Of a stretch of DNA of 43,759 nucleotides, positions 15,689 through 24,037 are shown piece after piece; position 1 is the first letter of the stretch; each line of letters begins with the position of its first letter. Under the pieces are notes generated by a model. That model did not search any database, was not told where the DNA came from, and saw only the letters and a list, made by a program, of their open reading frames with translations. The position numbers were made by a program, and so were the translations under genes. The stretch spans positions 1 through 43,759 of the forward strand of contig JAZNCE010000132.1 in the NCBI GenBank assembly GCA_045587385.1. Direction: 5' to 3'. Source of the stretch: SVQP01 sp045587385. Its GTDB lineage: Bacteria; Bacillota; Clostridia; Oscillospirales; CAG-272.

Positions 15689-16390
15689 ATGTATCACATT
15701 TTGGTAGTAGACGACGAATCGCGCATCCGCGCCATTATCCGCAAGTACGCCGAGTTTGAGGGACACAAGGTCACCGAGGCGACCGACGGCATGGATGCGG
15801 TGTATAAGTGCCGCGAGAATACATACGACATGATCATTATGGACATTATGATGCCAGAGCTGGACGGCTTTTCGGCTTGCCGTGAGATCCGCAAGATCAC
15901 CCAAACGCCGATTATCATGCTGTCTGCGCGCGGTGAGGAATACGACAAGATCAACGGTTTTGAGCTGGGTGTGGACGACTACGTGGTCAAGCCCTTCTCG
16001 CCCAAGGAGCTGATGCTGCGCATTGAAGCGGTGCTCAAGCGTGTGGGCAGAAACGCGGAGCAGGTGCAGGCACAGCAAAGACCGCAAAATCAGATCGTGG
16101 AGCTGGATGGCGGCGGACTTCGTGCCGATCTGACCGCGCGTATCGTGTACATAGACGGTCAACGCGTGGAAATGTCACCTAAGGAATATGATTTGTTCTT
16201 CTACATGTTAGAGAACCGCAACATCGCGCTTTCCCGTGAAAAGCTGATCAGCGAGGTATGGGGCTACGATTTCTACGGTGACGCAAGAACCTTGGATACC
16301 CACATCAAGCTTTTGCGCAAGAGCCTTGGCAAGTACAGCGCGTATATCGTAACGCTGCGCGGCATGGGTTACCGCTTTGAGGAGATCTGA
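15689..16390 (+). CDS. OmpR/PhoB-family response regulator
   Basis: A 233-residue response regulator. The receiver domain (1-120) has the acidic pocket DDE at 8-10, the phosphoacceptor Asp at about 52 in MIIMDIMMPELDG, and the conserved Lys in VVKPF. The C-terminal winged-helix domain (about 135-233) has the OmpR/PhoB pattern SPKEYDLFFYML, SREKLISEVWGYDFYGDARTLDTHI and RGMGYRFE. It acts as a cytoplasmic DNA-binding regulator driven by the kinase encoded directly after it; the stop and start overlap by one base (TGATG). AAGGGAGGT precedes the ATG. Target genes cannot be told; the neighbouring lipoprotein gene is a candidate. Confidence 0.95.
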   Translation: MYHILVVDDESRIRAIIRKYAEFEGHKVTEATDGMDAVYKCRENTYDMIIMDIMMPELDGFSACREIRKITQTPIIMLSARGEEYDKINGFELGVDDYVVKPFSPKELMLRIEAVLKRVGRNAEQVQAQQRPQNQIVELDGGGLRADLTARIVYIDGQRVEMSPKEYDLFFYMLENRNIALSREKLISEVWGYDFYGDARTLDTHIKLLRKSLGKYSAYIVTLRGMGYRFEEI

Positions 16391-17901
16391 TGAGTAAGGG
16401 AGATAGAGAGGGACGCCCGTATCCCGGTGTGAGCGTTTCCAGTAAGCTGCTGTTTTACTTTCTGATCTTTATGATGCTGATGCTCGCGGTGCTGTTTGTG
16501 TTCCAGGTTATGCTGCTTAACGTGTTCTACCGTCACACCAAAATGACCGAGATGGAGCACGTTTCGGAAATGATTGAGGTCTCTTTGGAGGACGGAAAAT
16601 CGGGACTGAGCAAAAGTGTGATCGACCATGCGGACGAATACCGCATTTGCGTGCGCGTGTTTGAGGTGGGGCAAAACGGACTTTCCGAGATTGCCGATGT
16701 AAACGCGGCAGAGAGCTGCTTTTTGCACCATATTGACAGCCGCGTGATGGAATTGCTTTACCAAAAGGCGCTGGGGCAAGAGGGACATTACCGTACCGTC
16801 AAACCGATGACCGCGCAAAAAAGCGAGATCGTGGAGGAGCAGGAGACCGATGACCTGGTCAACAGCGGCAGGCAGATATTTACCGAGCGACTCAGTATGA
16901 TCACCGTGGACGTTTGCTCATCGGAGAACGGTGCCACCTACGCCATCATGCTCAATTCCGAGCTGACACCTCTGCGTGCTACCGTGCAAACGCTGCGCAT
17001 GCAGTTTGTATGGATTGCAGTCATCTTTGTCGGGCTTGCGCTGCTGATGGCAATGGTATTTGCGCGCAGTATCATTTCGCCCATCGTGCGTATGAACCAG
17101 TCGGCAAAGCAGCTGGCAAAAGGCAACTATGACGTACAGTTTGAGGGTGAGGGCTACCGCGAAACGCGCGAGCTTGCCGAAACCTTGAACTATGCATCCA
17201 AGGAGCTTTCCAAGAATGACAGACTCCAGAAGGAGCTGATTGCAAACGTATCGCACGATCTGCGCACCCCTTTGACTATGATCAAAGGGTATAGCGAGAT
17301 CATGCGAGACATTCCCGGGGAGAATACCCCCGAGAATATGCAGACCATTATTGATGAGACAGAGCGTCTTTCCGAGCTTGTAAACGGTCTTCTTGACATT
17401 TCGCGCCTGCAGGCGGATGCCGCAGAGCTGATGCGTGAGCCATTCAATCTGACCGAGCAGATGCAGACCTCGGTCGGGCGTTACGACAAGCTGCGCTCAC
17501 AGGACGGCTATGCGGTGCTCTTTGAGTACGACCGTCACGTGTTCGTCAATGCAGATAAAGCCATGATTCTGCGCGTGCTGTATAATTTGATCAATAACGG
17601 CATCAACTATGCAGGCGAGGACAAGACCGTGACCGTGCGGCAGGAGTGCTTTGGAAACAAGGTGCGCATCTCTGTCATTGACCACGGTGCGGGCATTGCC
17701 GAGGAGCAGATCCCCTTGATCTGGGACAGATATTACAAGGTTGACCGCGTGCATAAGCGAGCCGTAGTCGGTACGGGGCTGGGACTTTCCATCGTCAAGA
17801 CCGTACTGGAACGCCACGGTGCAGCCTACGGTGTGGAAAGCCAAGTAGGGAAGGGCTCAACCTTCTGGTTCGAGCTGGAGCTGGACGAAGGCGAAGAATA
17901 A
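16390..17901 (+). CDS. Membrane sensor histidine kinase with HAMP domain
   Basis: A 503-residue sensor kinase. A first membrane helix (about 18-44) and a second (about 200-222, WIAVIFVGLALLMAMVFA) enclose an extracytoplasmic sensor region of about 155 residues. A HAMP domain follows (RSIISPIVRMNQSAKQLAKGNYD), then the dimerisation domain with the phosphoacceptor His in NVSHDLRTPLTMIKGYSE, and a HATPase_c domain with the N box (NLINNGINYAG), the G1 box (DHGAGI) and the GTGLGLSIVK box. It partners the response regulator just upstream, sharing one base. The signal is unknown; an envelope signal would fit the large outer loop. Confidence 0.95.
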   Translation: MSKGDREGRPYPGVSVSSKLLFYFLIFMMLMLAVLFVFQVMLLNVFYRHTKMTEMEHVSEMIEVSLEDGKSGLSKSVIDHADEYRICVRVFEVGQNGLSEIADVNAAESCFLHHIDSRVMELLYQKALGQEGHYRTVKPMTAQKSEIVEEQETDDLVNSGRQIFTERLSMITVDVCSSENGATYAIMLNSELTPLRATVQTLRMQFVWIAVIFVGLALLMAMVFARSIISPIVRMNQSAKQLAKGNYDVQFEGEGYRETRELAETLNYASKELSKNDRLQKELIANVSHDLRTPLTMIKGYSEIMRDIPGENTPENMQTIIDETERLSELVNGLLDISRLQADAAELMREPFNLTEQMQTSVGRYDKLRSQDGYAVLFEYDRHVFVNADKAMILRVLYNLINNGINYAGEDKTVTVRQECFGNKVRISVIDHGAGIAEEQIPLIWDRYYKVDRVHKRAVVGTGLGLSIVKTVLERHGAAYGVESQVGKGSTFWFELELDEGEE

Positions 17902-17907
17902 AAAACA

Positions 17908-17936
17908 AAGGGGTTGTCTTGCGACAACCCCTTATT
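17908..17936. terminator. Bidirectional terminator between kinase and SH3 lipoprotein
   Basis: An 11-bp stem, AAGGGGTTGTC (17908-17918) with GACAACCCCTT (17923-17933), lies between the convergent kinase and lipoprotein genes, with A/T runs on both sides. Confidence 0.85.
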
Positions 17937-17948
17937 TGATTGATCAAA

Positions 17949-18761
17949 TTACTCAGCAGCCTCGGTGGTCTCGGCGGGCTTGGTGGTGGAAACGTACTGC
18001 TCGTTAGAGGAGATGTAACCAAACTGCTTGTTGCCCTGTGCATCGTCAGCCAGCTGGATCTTGTACCAGCCGTTGCCCTGTGCAACTGCCTGAACCTCGT
18101 CACCCAGCTGCAGGGTGCACATTACGTTGTTTGCAGCCGCGAAATCGTACCAAGCTCTGACGTTGAGTGCGTAAGCGATGATGTACAGCGTGATAGGCTC
18201 TTCCAGATCCTTCGCGGTCAGATCCTTAACGCAAGCAACGGTCTTGTGAATGTAAGCTACAACGGTCTCGGTCTTGGGAGCAGCCTCGGTCTCTGCCTCG
18301 GTGGTCTCCTCGGTAGCAGCTTCGGTTTCAGCCTCGGTGGTCTCCTCGGATGCGGGAGCAGCCTCTGCCTCGGTGGTTTCCTCTACTTCAACCTCGATCT
18401 CAACTCTGTACCAGTTTTCGCTGTAGCCGGTGCTCTTGAACTCAGCGTCCTTAGCAGCGTACTGCAGCAGAGTCTCTTCTGCAATTCTGGTCTCGGAGCG
18501 AACGCTTGCAACGTCTGCTACGATGAAGATGGTCTGTTCTTTATCGGTAAAGGTCTCTTCTACGGGAACGTCGGTGCCGGGGTTAGAGCCGGGATTGTTA
18601 CCGGTAGAAGGATCGCCGGTGCCTACGGTGTTGCCGGTGCCTTCGGGATTGATAATAATGGTGTTGTTGCCGGTTTCGTCCTCGTTGCCGTCCTTGTTGT
18701 TGCAGGCAACCAAAGAGAGCGCGAGCATGAGTGCAAGTGCGATGATGAGAAGCTTTTTCAT
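17949..18761 (-). CDS. Lipoprotein with two SH3-like domains and an acidic repeat
   Basis: A 270-residue secreted lipoprotein. Residues 1-20 are a signal peptide with lipobox LVAC (Cys20). A Gly/Asn/Thr/Pro linker (21-70) is followed by two bacterial SH3-like domains. The first begins at about 76 (FIVADVASVRSE...WYRVEI) and ends at about 182 (VVAYIHKTVACVKDL); the second spans about 190-257 (YALNVRAW...GWYKIQL...FGYISSNEQYV). Comparing the two, an acidic tract of ETTEAE-type repeats (about 127-164) is inserted in a loop of the first domain. Such domains often bind cell-wall peptidoglycan. GGAGG lies upstream of the ATG, and a perfect promoter lies at 18829-18857. It converges on the kinase gene. 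Confidence 0.85.
   Translation of the reverse strand: MKKLLIIALALMLALSLVACNNKDGNEDETGNNTIIINPEGTGNTVGTGDPSTGNNPGSNPGTDVPVEETFTDKEQTIFIVADVASVRSETRIAEETLLQYAAKDAEFKSTGYSENWYRVEIEVEVEETTEAEAAPASEETTEAETEAATEETTEAETEAAPKTETVVAYIHKTVACVKDLTAKDLEEPITLYIIAYALNVRAWYDFAAANNVMCTLQLGDEVQAVAQGNGWYKIQLADDAQGNKQFGYISSNEQYVSTTKPAETTEAAE
18276..18383 (-). repeat. Tandem coding repeat for the ETTEAE acidic tract
   Basis: Within the SH3 lipoprotein gene, about three copies of a 36- to 45-base unit encode EETTEAE followed by Ala/Pro/Glu residues. The nucleotide copies are similar enough for slippage, so the tract may vary in length between strains. Confidence 0.65.
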
Positions 18762-18828
18762 CGTTGTTTTTTCCTCCGTATTTTGTTCTTTTTTCACGGG
18801 ACAATCCCCGATTTTCATTCTTATTGCC

Positions 18829-18857
18829 ATTATATCATAGCGGGCGTGATTTGTCAA
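18829..18857 (-). promoter_or_regulatory. Consensus promoter of the SH3 lipoprotein gene
   Basis: On the minus strand TTGACA (18857-18852) and TATAAT (18834-18829) are both perfect and 17 bases apart. An untranslated leader of about 60 bases follows. Confidence 0.9.
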
Positions 18858-19058
18858 TAAAAAAACGATAAAAACACCAACTTTTTTGCTCGAAAAAACG
18901 CTGAAAATCGCAAAATACTGTGCCGATAAGCGTAATCCCATACAATATACTGTATAATGCGATAAATGGGGGCGAAGTGGGGCATGCGTCCTTGCAAAAC
19001 GGTGCTGCCTTGGGAGCAAAGGAAGGATTTCTCGGTCGGTTTTTGTGCAATTTACCAC

Positions 19059-19087
19059 TTGACACAGAACAGATGTTCTGTTATAAT
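19059..19087 (+). promoter_or_regulatory. Consensus promoter of dinB
   Basis: TTGACA (19059-19064) and TATAAT (19082-19087) are perfect and 17 bases apart. A LexA box fills the spacer. Confidence 0.92.
19067..19078 (+). promoter_or_regulatory. LexA (SOS) operator 1 within the dinB promoter spacer
   Basis: GAACAGATGTTC fits the Gram-positive LexA box GAAC-N4-GTTC exactly and lies between -35 and -10, so bound LexA would block RNA polymerase. Confidence 0.9.
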
Positions 19088-19096
19088 ACCGATACA

Positions 19097-19108
19097 GAAC
19101 AAATGTTC
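19097..19108 (+). promoter_or_regulatory. LexA (SOS) operator 2 just downstream of the dinB promoter
   Basis: GAACAAATGTTC is a second exact GAAC-N4-GTTC box. It starts 30 bases after the first, close to three helical turns, so both dimers would sit on the same face of the DNA. Confidence 0.88.
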
Positions 19109-19128
19109 TATTTCGGGAGGGTGCAGAG

Positions 19129-20373
19129 GTGGATCGCGTTATTTTACACGTGGATATGAACAATTTTTTCGCGTCGGTCGAGTGCGCGGACAGACCCGAG
19201 CTGTGGTCGCAGCCCGTGGCGGTGGCTGGGGACGTCGAGGCACGGCACGGCATCATCTTAGCCAAAAATCAAGTTGCCAAGGGGTATGGCGTGCAAACGG
19301 GGGAGAGCATTGCCGAAGCGCGCAGCAAATGCCCCGCTCTTGTGCTGCTGCCGCCGCATATGGACAGGTATAAGCAGATCTCGGACAAGGCGCGCGGCAT
19401 TTACGCGCGGTATACCGACCGCATAGAGAGCTTTGGTATTGACGAATGTTGGCTGGACGTGACGGGAAACGGCAGACTGTGGGGCGAGAATTACGGTGAG
19501 GTCATTGCAAACGAGATACGGTGCGCGGTCAAAAGCGAGCTTGGCGTGACCGTGTCGGTAGGGGTGTCGTTTAACAAGATCTTTGCCAAAATGGGCAGCG
19601 ACTACAAAAAGCCGGACGCGGTCACGGTGATCACGCGCGAAAACTTCCGAGAGCTGCTCTGGGGCTTGCCCGTGGGGGATCTGATCTTTGTGGGGCGTTC
19701 TACCGTGAAAAAATTCTGGTATATGCAGATCCGCACGGTGGGGGACTTGGCGCGTACCGATCCCGCGCTGCTGGAGGGTGCTCTTGGTAAAAACGGGCTT
19801 ATGGCGTGGCAGTTCGCCAACGGCATGGACGGCTCTCCCGTGTTGCTGGACGGGCAGGAGTACCCCGTCAAAAGCATCGGCAACAGCACCACCACGCCCG
19901 TGGATATGGTCACGCGGCGCGATGCCGAGATCGTGCTGGCGCAGCTTTGCCAAAGCGTTGCCACGCGGTTGCGCGAGGCAGATATGCGCTGCACCACGGT
20001 CAAGCTGTCCTTGCGCACGACCGATCTTGCTTGGAAGCAGCGGCAAAAGGGCACGGCGGCTACGTGTCTTGAAAACGACCTTTGGCGCGAGGCAATGGTG
20101 CTGTACGACACCTTTCACGACGGCAAGCCCCTGCGCAGCATCGGCGTGACGGCGTGCAATCTCAAGGATCACGCGGAGCAGCAGCTGTCCATGTTTGACG
20201 GCGACACCTGCCGCCACGCAGCCCTTGAATCCTTGGGCGGTGTTTTGGACGGCTTGCGTGCGCGGTACGGCGAGCGCGCGGTGCGCAGGGGACTGCTCTT
20301 GGAGGGCGGCATCCTGATCGATGGCGTGCCGCCGCAGGGAAGCCTGCCGCACCCGGTGGCGTGGCGGAAGTAG
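19129..20373 (+). CDS. dinB: Y-family DNA polymerase IV (DinB)
   Basis: A 414-residue translesion polymerase. The N-terminal catalytic motif LHVDMNNFFASVE, the active-site pair in SFGIDECWLDVTG, and the VSFNKIFAKMGSDYKKPD motif are all present, then helix-hairpin-helix and little-finger domains. A beta-clamp binding motif, QLSMF, lies near residue 350. The start is a GTG at 19129 with GGGAGGG upstream. Two LexA boxes overlap the promoter, so the gene is SOS-controlled. About 50 residues follow the clamp motif, which is longer than in most DinB proteins. The gene stands alone and ends at a REP-like inverted pair. Confidence 0.93.
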   Translation: MDRVILHVDMNNFFASVECADRPELWSQPVAVAGDVEARHGIILAKNQVAKGYGVQTGESIAEARSKCPALVLLPPHMDRYKQISDKARGIYARYTDRIESFGIDECWLDVTGNGRLWGENYGEVIANEIRCAVKSELGVTVSVGVSFNKIFAKMGSDYKKPDAVTVITRENFRELLWGLPVGDLIFVGRSTVKKFWYMQIRTVGDLARTDPALLEGALGKNGLMAWQFANGMDGSPVLLDGQEYPVKSIGNSTTTPVDMVTRRDAEIVLAQLCQSVATRLREADMRCTTVKLSLRTTDLAWKQRQKGTAATCLENDLWREAMVLYDTFHDGKPLRSIGVTACNLKDHAEQQLSMFDGDTCRHAALESLGGVLDGLRARYGERAVRRGLLLEGGILIDGVPPQGSLPHPVAWRK

Positions 20374-20382
20374 CGATTGACT

Positions 20383-20484
20383 GTAGGGGAGGATATCATC
20401 CTCCCGCCAGCGTTAGATACCGGTATTTACACCCAAACGCAATACCGATGTCATGACTGGCGGGAGGATGATATCCTCCCCTAC
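20383..20484. repeat. REP-like inverted pair, AGGATA core
   Basis: The left palindrome GTAGGGGAGGATATCATCC then TCCCGCCAG faces its reverse complement (CTGGCGGGAGGATGATATCC then TCCCCTAC) about 45 bases later. It is the same element as at 13279-13378, better conserved. It begins nine bases after the dinB stop and probably ends dinB transcription. The rest of 20374-20656 holds only the next promoter. Confidence 0.88.
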
Positions 20485-20558
20485 AAACAAACCGTTCGGT
20501 AATGAAACGAATTGCTCAAAATCTTTCTTTCATGTCCCCACAAAAACCGCCAAAATTA

Positions 20559-20586
20559 TTGACATTTTTCAAAATATGAGTATAAT
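20559..20586 (+). promoter_or_regulatory. Promoter of the phosphoribosyltransferase-aspS operon
   Basis: TTGACA (20559-20564) and TATAAT (20581-20586) are 16 bases apart. The leader to the first gene is about 65 bases. Confidence 0.8.
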
Positions 20587-20656
20587 TATTATGGGAGTGT
20601 AGGGAATGGCGAAAAGTCCCTGCACGATACATTAAAAACACACGGAGGCTTGACCC

Positions 20657-21214
20657 ATGGAAAAGTATTACCGCATGAATATCGCGGGATGTGAGCGCGA
20701 TCTGCCGCTCTGCCCTCTGAATGAAAAGCTCATGATCGGCGCGTTCGTCATTTTCGGTGACCCCGAGCTGACCACCGCTGCAGCGCAGGCACTGCTTGAC
20801 AAGGTGCCCGAGTACGATTATCTGATCACCGCAGAGGCAAAGGGCATTCCGCTGGTGCACGAGATGGCAAGACTTGCAGGCAACCAAAAGTACATGCTGG
20901 CGCGCAAGGGCGCAAAGCTGTACATGAGAGACGTGCTGCAGGTATCCGTCCGCTCCATCACCACCAACCGCGAGCAGACCTTGTATCTGGACGGCTACGA
21001 TGCCGCGCTGATGAAGGGCAAGAAGATTCTGATCGTGGACGACGTGATTTCCACGGGTGAATCTCTCAAGGCTCTGGAAGCGCTGGTTGAGCAGGCAGGC
21101 GGTATCATCTGCGGCAGAGCAGCCATTCTTGCCGAGGGTGACGCGATCGACCGCGAGGATATCGTGTATCTTGAGCCCCTGCCGCTGTTTGACAGCGAGG
21201 GTAAGCCCCTGTAA
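20657..21214 (+). CDS. Purine-type phosphoribosyltransferase
   Basis: A 185-residue type I phosphoribosyltransferase. The PRPP-binding motif is KILIVDDVISTGES (about 122-135); before it, YDYLITAEAKGIPLVHEMAR and YMLARKGAKLYM resemble adenine and xanthine phosphoribosyltransferases. It would make a nucleotide from a purine base and PRPP in the cytoplasm, or act as a regulator like PurR, which shares this domain but has an N-terminal winged helix that is absent here. Base specificity cannot be read. It is the first gene of an operon with aspS, 35 bases downstream, and the glycerophosphodiesterase gene. Confidence 0.85.
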   Translation: MEKYYRMNIAGCERDLPLCPLNEKLMIGAFVIFGDPELTTAAAQALLDKVPEYDYLITAEAKGIPLVHEMARLAGNQKYMLARKGAKLYMRDVLQVSVRSITTNREQTLYLDGYDAALMKGKKILIVDDVISTGESLKALEALVEQAGGIICGRAAILAEGDAIDREDIVYLEPLPLFDSEGKPL

Positions 21215-21249
21215 TTTTGTAAATACATCTGTTTAAGGAGAATATAAAA

Positions 21250-23046
21250 ATGGCAGAATTTTTGAGTGCAACCGATAAAAGAACGCACTATTGCGGCACG
21301 CTGACCGAGTCGGACATCGGCTCCAAAGTATGCGTGATGGGTTGGGTACAAAGACAGAGAGACCTTGGCGCGCTGATCTTTATTGACCTGCGTGACAGAA
21401 CGGGTATCGTCCAGCTGTCCTTTGACGATGCAACCGACCGCGAGATTTTTGAAAAGGCATTCCGTTGCCGCAGCGAGTTCGTACTGGCTGTGCACGGTAC
21501 CGTACGCCCTCGCGCCGAGGGTGCGATCAACCCCAACCTGCCCACGGGTAAGGTAGAGATCTTTGTTGAGAGCATGAAGGTGCTCTCCGCTGCGCAGACC
21601 CCTCCCTTTGAGATCGGTACGGGCAAGAAGGTCAACGACGAGATCGCGCTGCGCTACCGCTACCTCGACCTGCGCCGCCCCGAGCTGCAGAGAAACATCC
21701 GCATGCGTCACGAGATCGCACGCGTTGCAAGACAGTATTACTACGAGAACGGATTCCTCGAGATCGAGACGCCCATGATGATCAAGCCCACCCCCGAGGG
21801 TGCGCGTGACTACGTCGTTCCTTCCAGAATCCACCCCGGTTCTATGTACGCGCTGCCCCAGTCGCCTCAGCTGTACAAGCAGCTGCTGATGCTGTCGGGC
21901 TACGACCGCTACATTCAGCTGGCTCGCTGCTTCCGTGACGAGGACCTCAGAGCAGACCGCCAGCCCGAATTTACCCAGATCGACCTTGAGATGTCCTTTG
22001 CATCCATGGAAGAGATCATGGAGGTCAACGAAGGCTTTATCAAGAGAGTGTTCAAGGAAGTGCTTGGTGTGGACATCGCAACGCCCATGCAGCGCATGAC
22101 CTTTGCCGAGGCAATGAATCTGTACGGCAGCGACAAGCCCGATACCAGATATGAAATGACCATCAAGGACTTGTCCGCGGTGGTTGCAAATACCACTTTC
22201 CCCGTATTCGCAGGTGCGCTTGCGGACGGCGGCAGCGTGCGCGCCATCGTGGCAAAGAACGGTGCGAGTGCGCTGACCAGAAAAGAGATCGACAAGCTGA
22301 CCGAGCATGCAAAGGGCATTGGCGCCAAGGGCGTTGCCTTCATCCGCTGGGCGGATGCCGCTCCCAACTGCTCGTTTGCTAAGTTCCTCGCCCCCGAGGA
22401 GCTGGACGCGCTGATCGCAGCTTTGGGTATGGAGCAGGGCGACGTTGCGCTGTTCGTTGCCGACAAGGATAAGGTCGTGCTGCCCGTACTGGGCGCGCTG
22501 CGCACCCTGGTTGCAAAGAAGCTGGACATTATCCCCAAGGGTCAGTTCAACTTCCTGTGGATCACCGAGTTCCCGTTCTTTGAGTGGAACGAGGAGACCG
22601 GTGCTTGGGATGCAATGCACCATCCTTTCACCATGCCGCTGGAAGAGTGCCTGCCTTACCTGGAGAGCGATCCCGGCAAGGTACGCGCAAAGTGCTACGA
22701 TATGGTACTCAACGGCACCGAGCTGCTCTCCGGCTCTATCCGTATTACCGACTGGCAGCTGCAGGAGCAGATGTTCCGCGCGCTGGGTCTTACCAAGGAA
22801 GAGATCGAAGCAAAGTTCGGCTTCCTGGTGGATGCATACAAGTACGGTGCACCTCCTCACGGTGGCTCCGGTATGGGTCTTGACCGTCTGGCAATGGTCA
22901 TGCTGGGCGCAGACAGCCTGCGTGACGTCATTGCATTCCCCAAGGTACAGAACGCAAGCGAGCTGATGTCGGGTTGTCCCGCACCTGCAGATCCCAAGGC
23001 AATGGAGGAGCTGCATCTGGCATTCGTTCCCGAAAGCAAAGAGTAA
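21250..23046 (+). CDS. aspS: Aspartyl-tRNA synthetase (bacterial type)
   Basis: A 598-residue class IIb synthetase that charges tRNA-Asp (and possibly tRNA-Asn). Domain order: an OB-fold anticodon-binding domain (about 15-110, including VCVMGWVQRQRDLGALIFIDLRDR), the class II catalytic core with motif 1 (FLEIETPMM), motif 2 (ARCFRDEDLRADRQPEFTQ), the bacterial GAD insertion (about 290-420), and motif 3 (GGSGMGLDRLAM). Length is that of bacterial AspRS. AAGGAG precedes the ATG by ten bases. Codon use is strongly biased to AAG, CTG, GGT and AAC, as expected for a highly expressed gene. Confidence 0.97.
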   Translation: MAEFLSATDKRTHYCGTLTESDIGSKVCVMGWVQRQRDLGALIFIDLRDRTGIVQLSFDDATDREIFEKAFRCRSEFVLAVHGTVRPRAEGAINPNLPTGKVEIFVESMKVLSAAQTPPFEIGTGKKVNDEIALRYRYLDLRRPELQRNIRMRHEIARVARQYYYENGFLEIETPMMIKPTPEGARDYVVPSRIHPGSMYALPQSPQLYKQLLMLSGYDRYIQLARCFRDEDLRADRQPEFTQIDLEMSFASMEEIMEVNEGFIKRVFKEVLGVDIATPMQRMTFAEAMNLYGSDKPDTRYEMTIKDLSAVVANTTFPVFAGALADGGSVRAIVAKNGASALTRKEIDKLTEHAKGIGAKGVAFIRWADAAPNCSFAKFLAPEELDALIAALGMEQGDVALFVADKDKVVLPVLGALRTLVAKKLDIIPKGQFNFLWITEFPFFEWNEETGAWDAMHHPFTMPLEECLPYLESDPGKVRAKCYDMVLNGTELLSGSIRITDWQLQEQMFRALGLTKEEIEAKFGFLVDAYKYGAPPHGGSGMGLDRLAMVMLGADSLRDVIAFPKVQNASELMSGCPAPADPKAMEELHLAFVPESKE

Positions 23047-23069
23047 GTAACGACAATTTGGAGGGTAAT

Positions 23070-23792
23070 ATGGCTGCAAACACGATCAAGTTCAATAAGG
23101 GCAATACCTTGGCTGTTGCACACAGAGGTGTCAGCGGCTTGGAAACGGAGAACACCTGCGCGGCGTTTATCGCGGCGGGCAACCGCACCTACTGGGGCGT
23201 GGAAACAGACGTGTACCGCACCGCGGACGGCAAGTTTATTCTCAACCATGACGGCAACTTAAAGAGAATTGCGGGCGAGGATCTCGCGGTCGAGCAGGTC
23301 AGCTTTGACGTTGCGCGTGCGGCTGTGCTTTACGATAAGGACGGCGTCAAGAGAGGCGACTTGCACCCGGCAAGCGTGGACGAATACGTGCGCATTTGCA
23401 AAAAGTACGGCAAGATCTGCGTGTTGGAGCTCAAGAGCAATTTTACCGACGAGGAGATCGCAAGGCTTTGCGAACTGATCAAGGAGCTTGACTACCTTGA
23501 CGGCGTGACCTTTATCGCGTTCAACATCGAGAATCTCTGCAAAGTGCGTGCGCTGTATCCCGAGCAGCCCTGCCAATTCTTGACGGGTGACGTCAGCGAC
23601 GAGGTGATCGCGCGTCTGTCCGAGCTCAAAATGGACCTTGACGTGCACTATCATGCGCTGACCAAGGAGCGCGTGGACGCGTTCCATGCAGCAGGCATCA
23701 AGATCAACTGCTGGACGGTGGACAGCGCAGCAGATGCAGAGCGACTTGTTTCATGGGGCGTGGATTATATTACCACCAATATTCTGGAATAA
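23070..23792 (+). CDS. Glycerophosphodiester phosphodiesterase
   Basis: A 240-residue GDPD-family TIM-barrel enzyme that splits glycerophosphodiesters into glycerol 3-phosphate and an alcohol. The hallmarks are AHRGVSGLETENT near residue 15-27, VETDVYRTADGKFILNHDG (about 43-61), and LELKSN. No signal peptide is present, so it is cytoplasmic. The ATG at 23070 is chosen because TTTGGAGGG lies directly upstream; a longer frame starting inside aspS is not needed. It lies 23 bases after aspS and ends at a terminator at 23805. Confidence 0.9.
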   Translation: MAANTIKFNKGNTLAVAHRGVSGLETENTCAAFIAAGNRTYWGVETDVYRTADGKFILNHDGNLKRIAGEDLAVEQVSFDVARAAVLYDKDGVKRGDLHPASVDEYVRICKKYGKICVLELKSNFTDEEIARLCELIKELDYLDGVTFIAFNIENLCKVRALYPEQPCQFLTGDVSDEVIARLSELKMDLDVHYHALTKERVDAFHAAGIKINCWTVDSAADAERLVSWGVDYITTNILE

Positions 23793-23804
23793 AGACTTTT
23801 ATCT

Positions 23805-23830
23805 AAGGGCGACCGCAAGGTCGCCCTTTG
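23805..23830 (+). terminator. Terminator with GCAA tetraloop, copy 1
   Basis: AAGGGCGACC (23805-23814) pairs with GGTCGCCCTT (23819-23828) around a GCAA tetraloop and is followed by T residues. The same stem recurs at 24393 and 25728. Confidence 0.88.
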
Positions 23831-23845
23831 TATTTTGGTTTGTGC

Positions 23846-23957
23846 CTAAGAGCGGGCGATCACTGATCGCCCCTACAACTGATTGTGTTATGATTTTGCA
23901 ATTCTAAAAGTCTAAACGGGTATGCCGTAGGGGCGATCAGTGATCGCCCGTTCTTAG
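23846..23957. repeat. REP-like inverted pair, CGATCA core
   Basis: The left arm (CTAAGAGCGGGCGATCACTG, continuing ATCGCCCCTAC to 23876) faces its near reverse complement (GTAGGGGCGATCAGTGATCG at 23927-23946, then CCCGTTCTTAG). Arms are about 30 bases and the middle about 50. It is the most complete copy of this family in the window. The outer match CTAAGA/TCTTAG extends beyond the core palindromes. Confidence 0.88.
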
Positions 23958-23973
23958 CCCCAACAACTCTCCC

Positions 23974-24002
23974 TTGACAACCTATACATAATATGTTATA
24001 AT
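23974..24002 (+). promoter_or_regulatory. Promoter of the small membrane protein gene
   Basis: TTGACA (23974-23979) and TATAAT (23997-24002) are perfect and 17 bases apart, right after the REP-like pair. Confidence 0.88.
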
Positions 24003-24037
24003 GAATCAATCCAAAATCAAGGTATAAGGAGGGCTTT

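Noticed and set aside
22974..23069. N-terminal extension of the glycerophosphodiesterase
   Set aside because: It overlaps the aspS end in another frame; the ATG at 23070 has a good ribosome site and fits the family start.
20995..23079. An open frame of 694 codons antisense to aspS
   Set aside because: AspRS is unmistakable on the plus strand; the antisense text has no conserved motif and no ribosome site.
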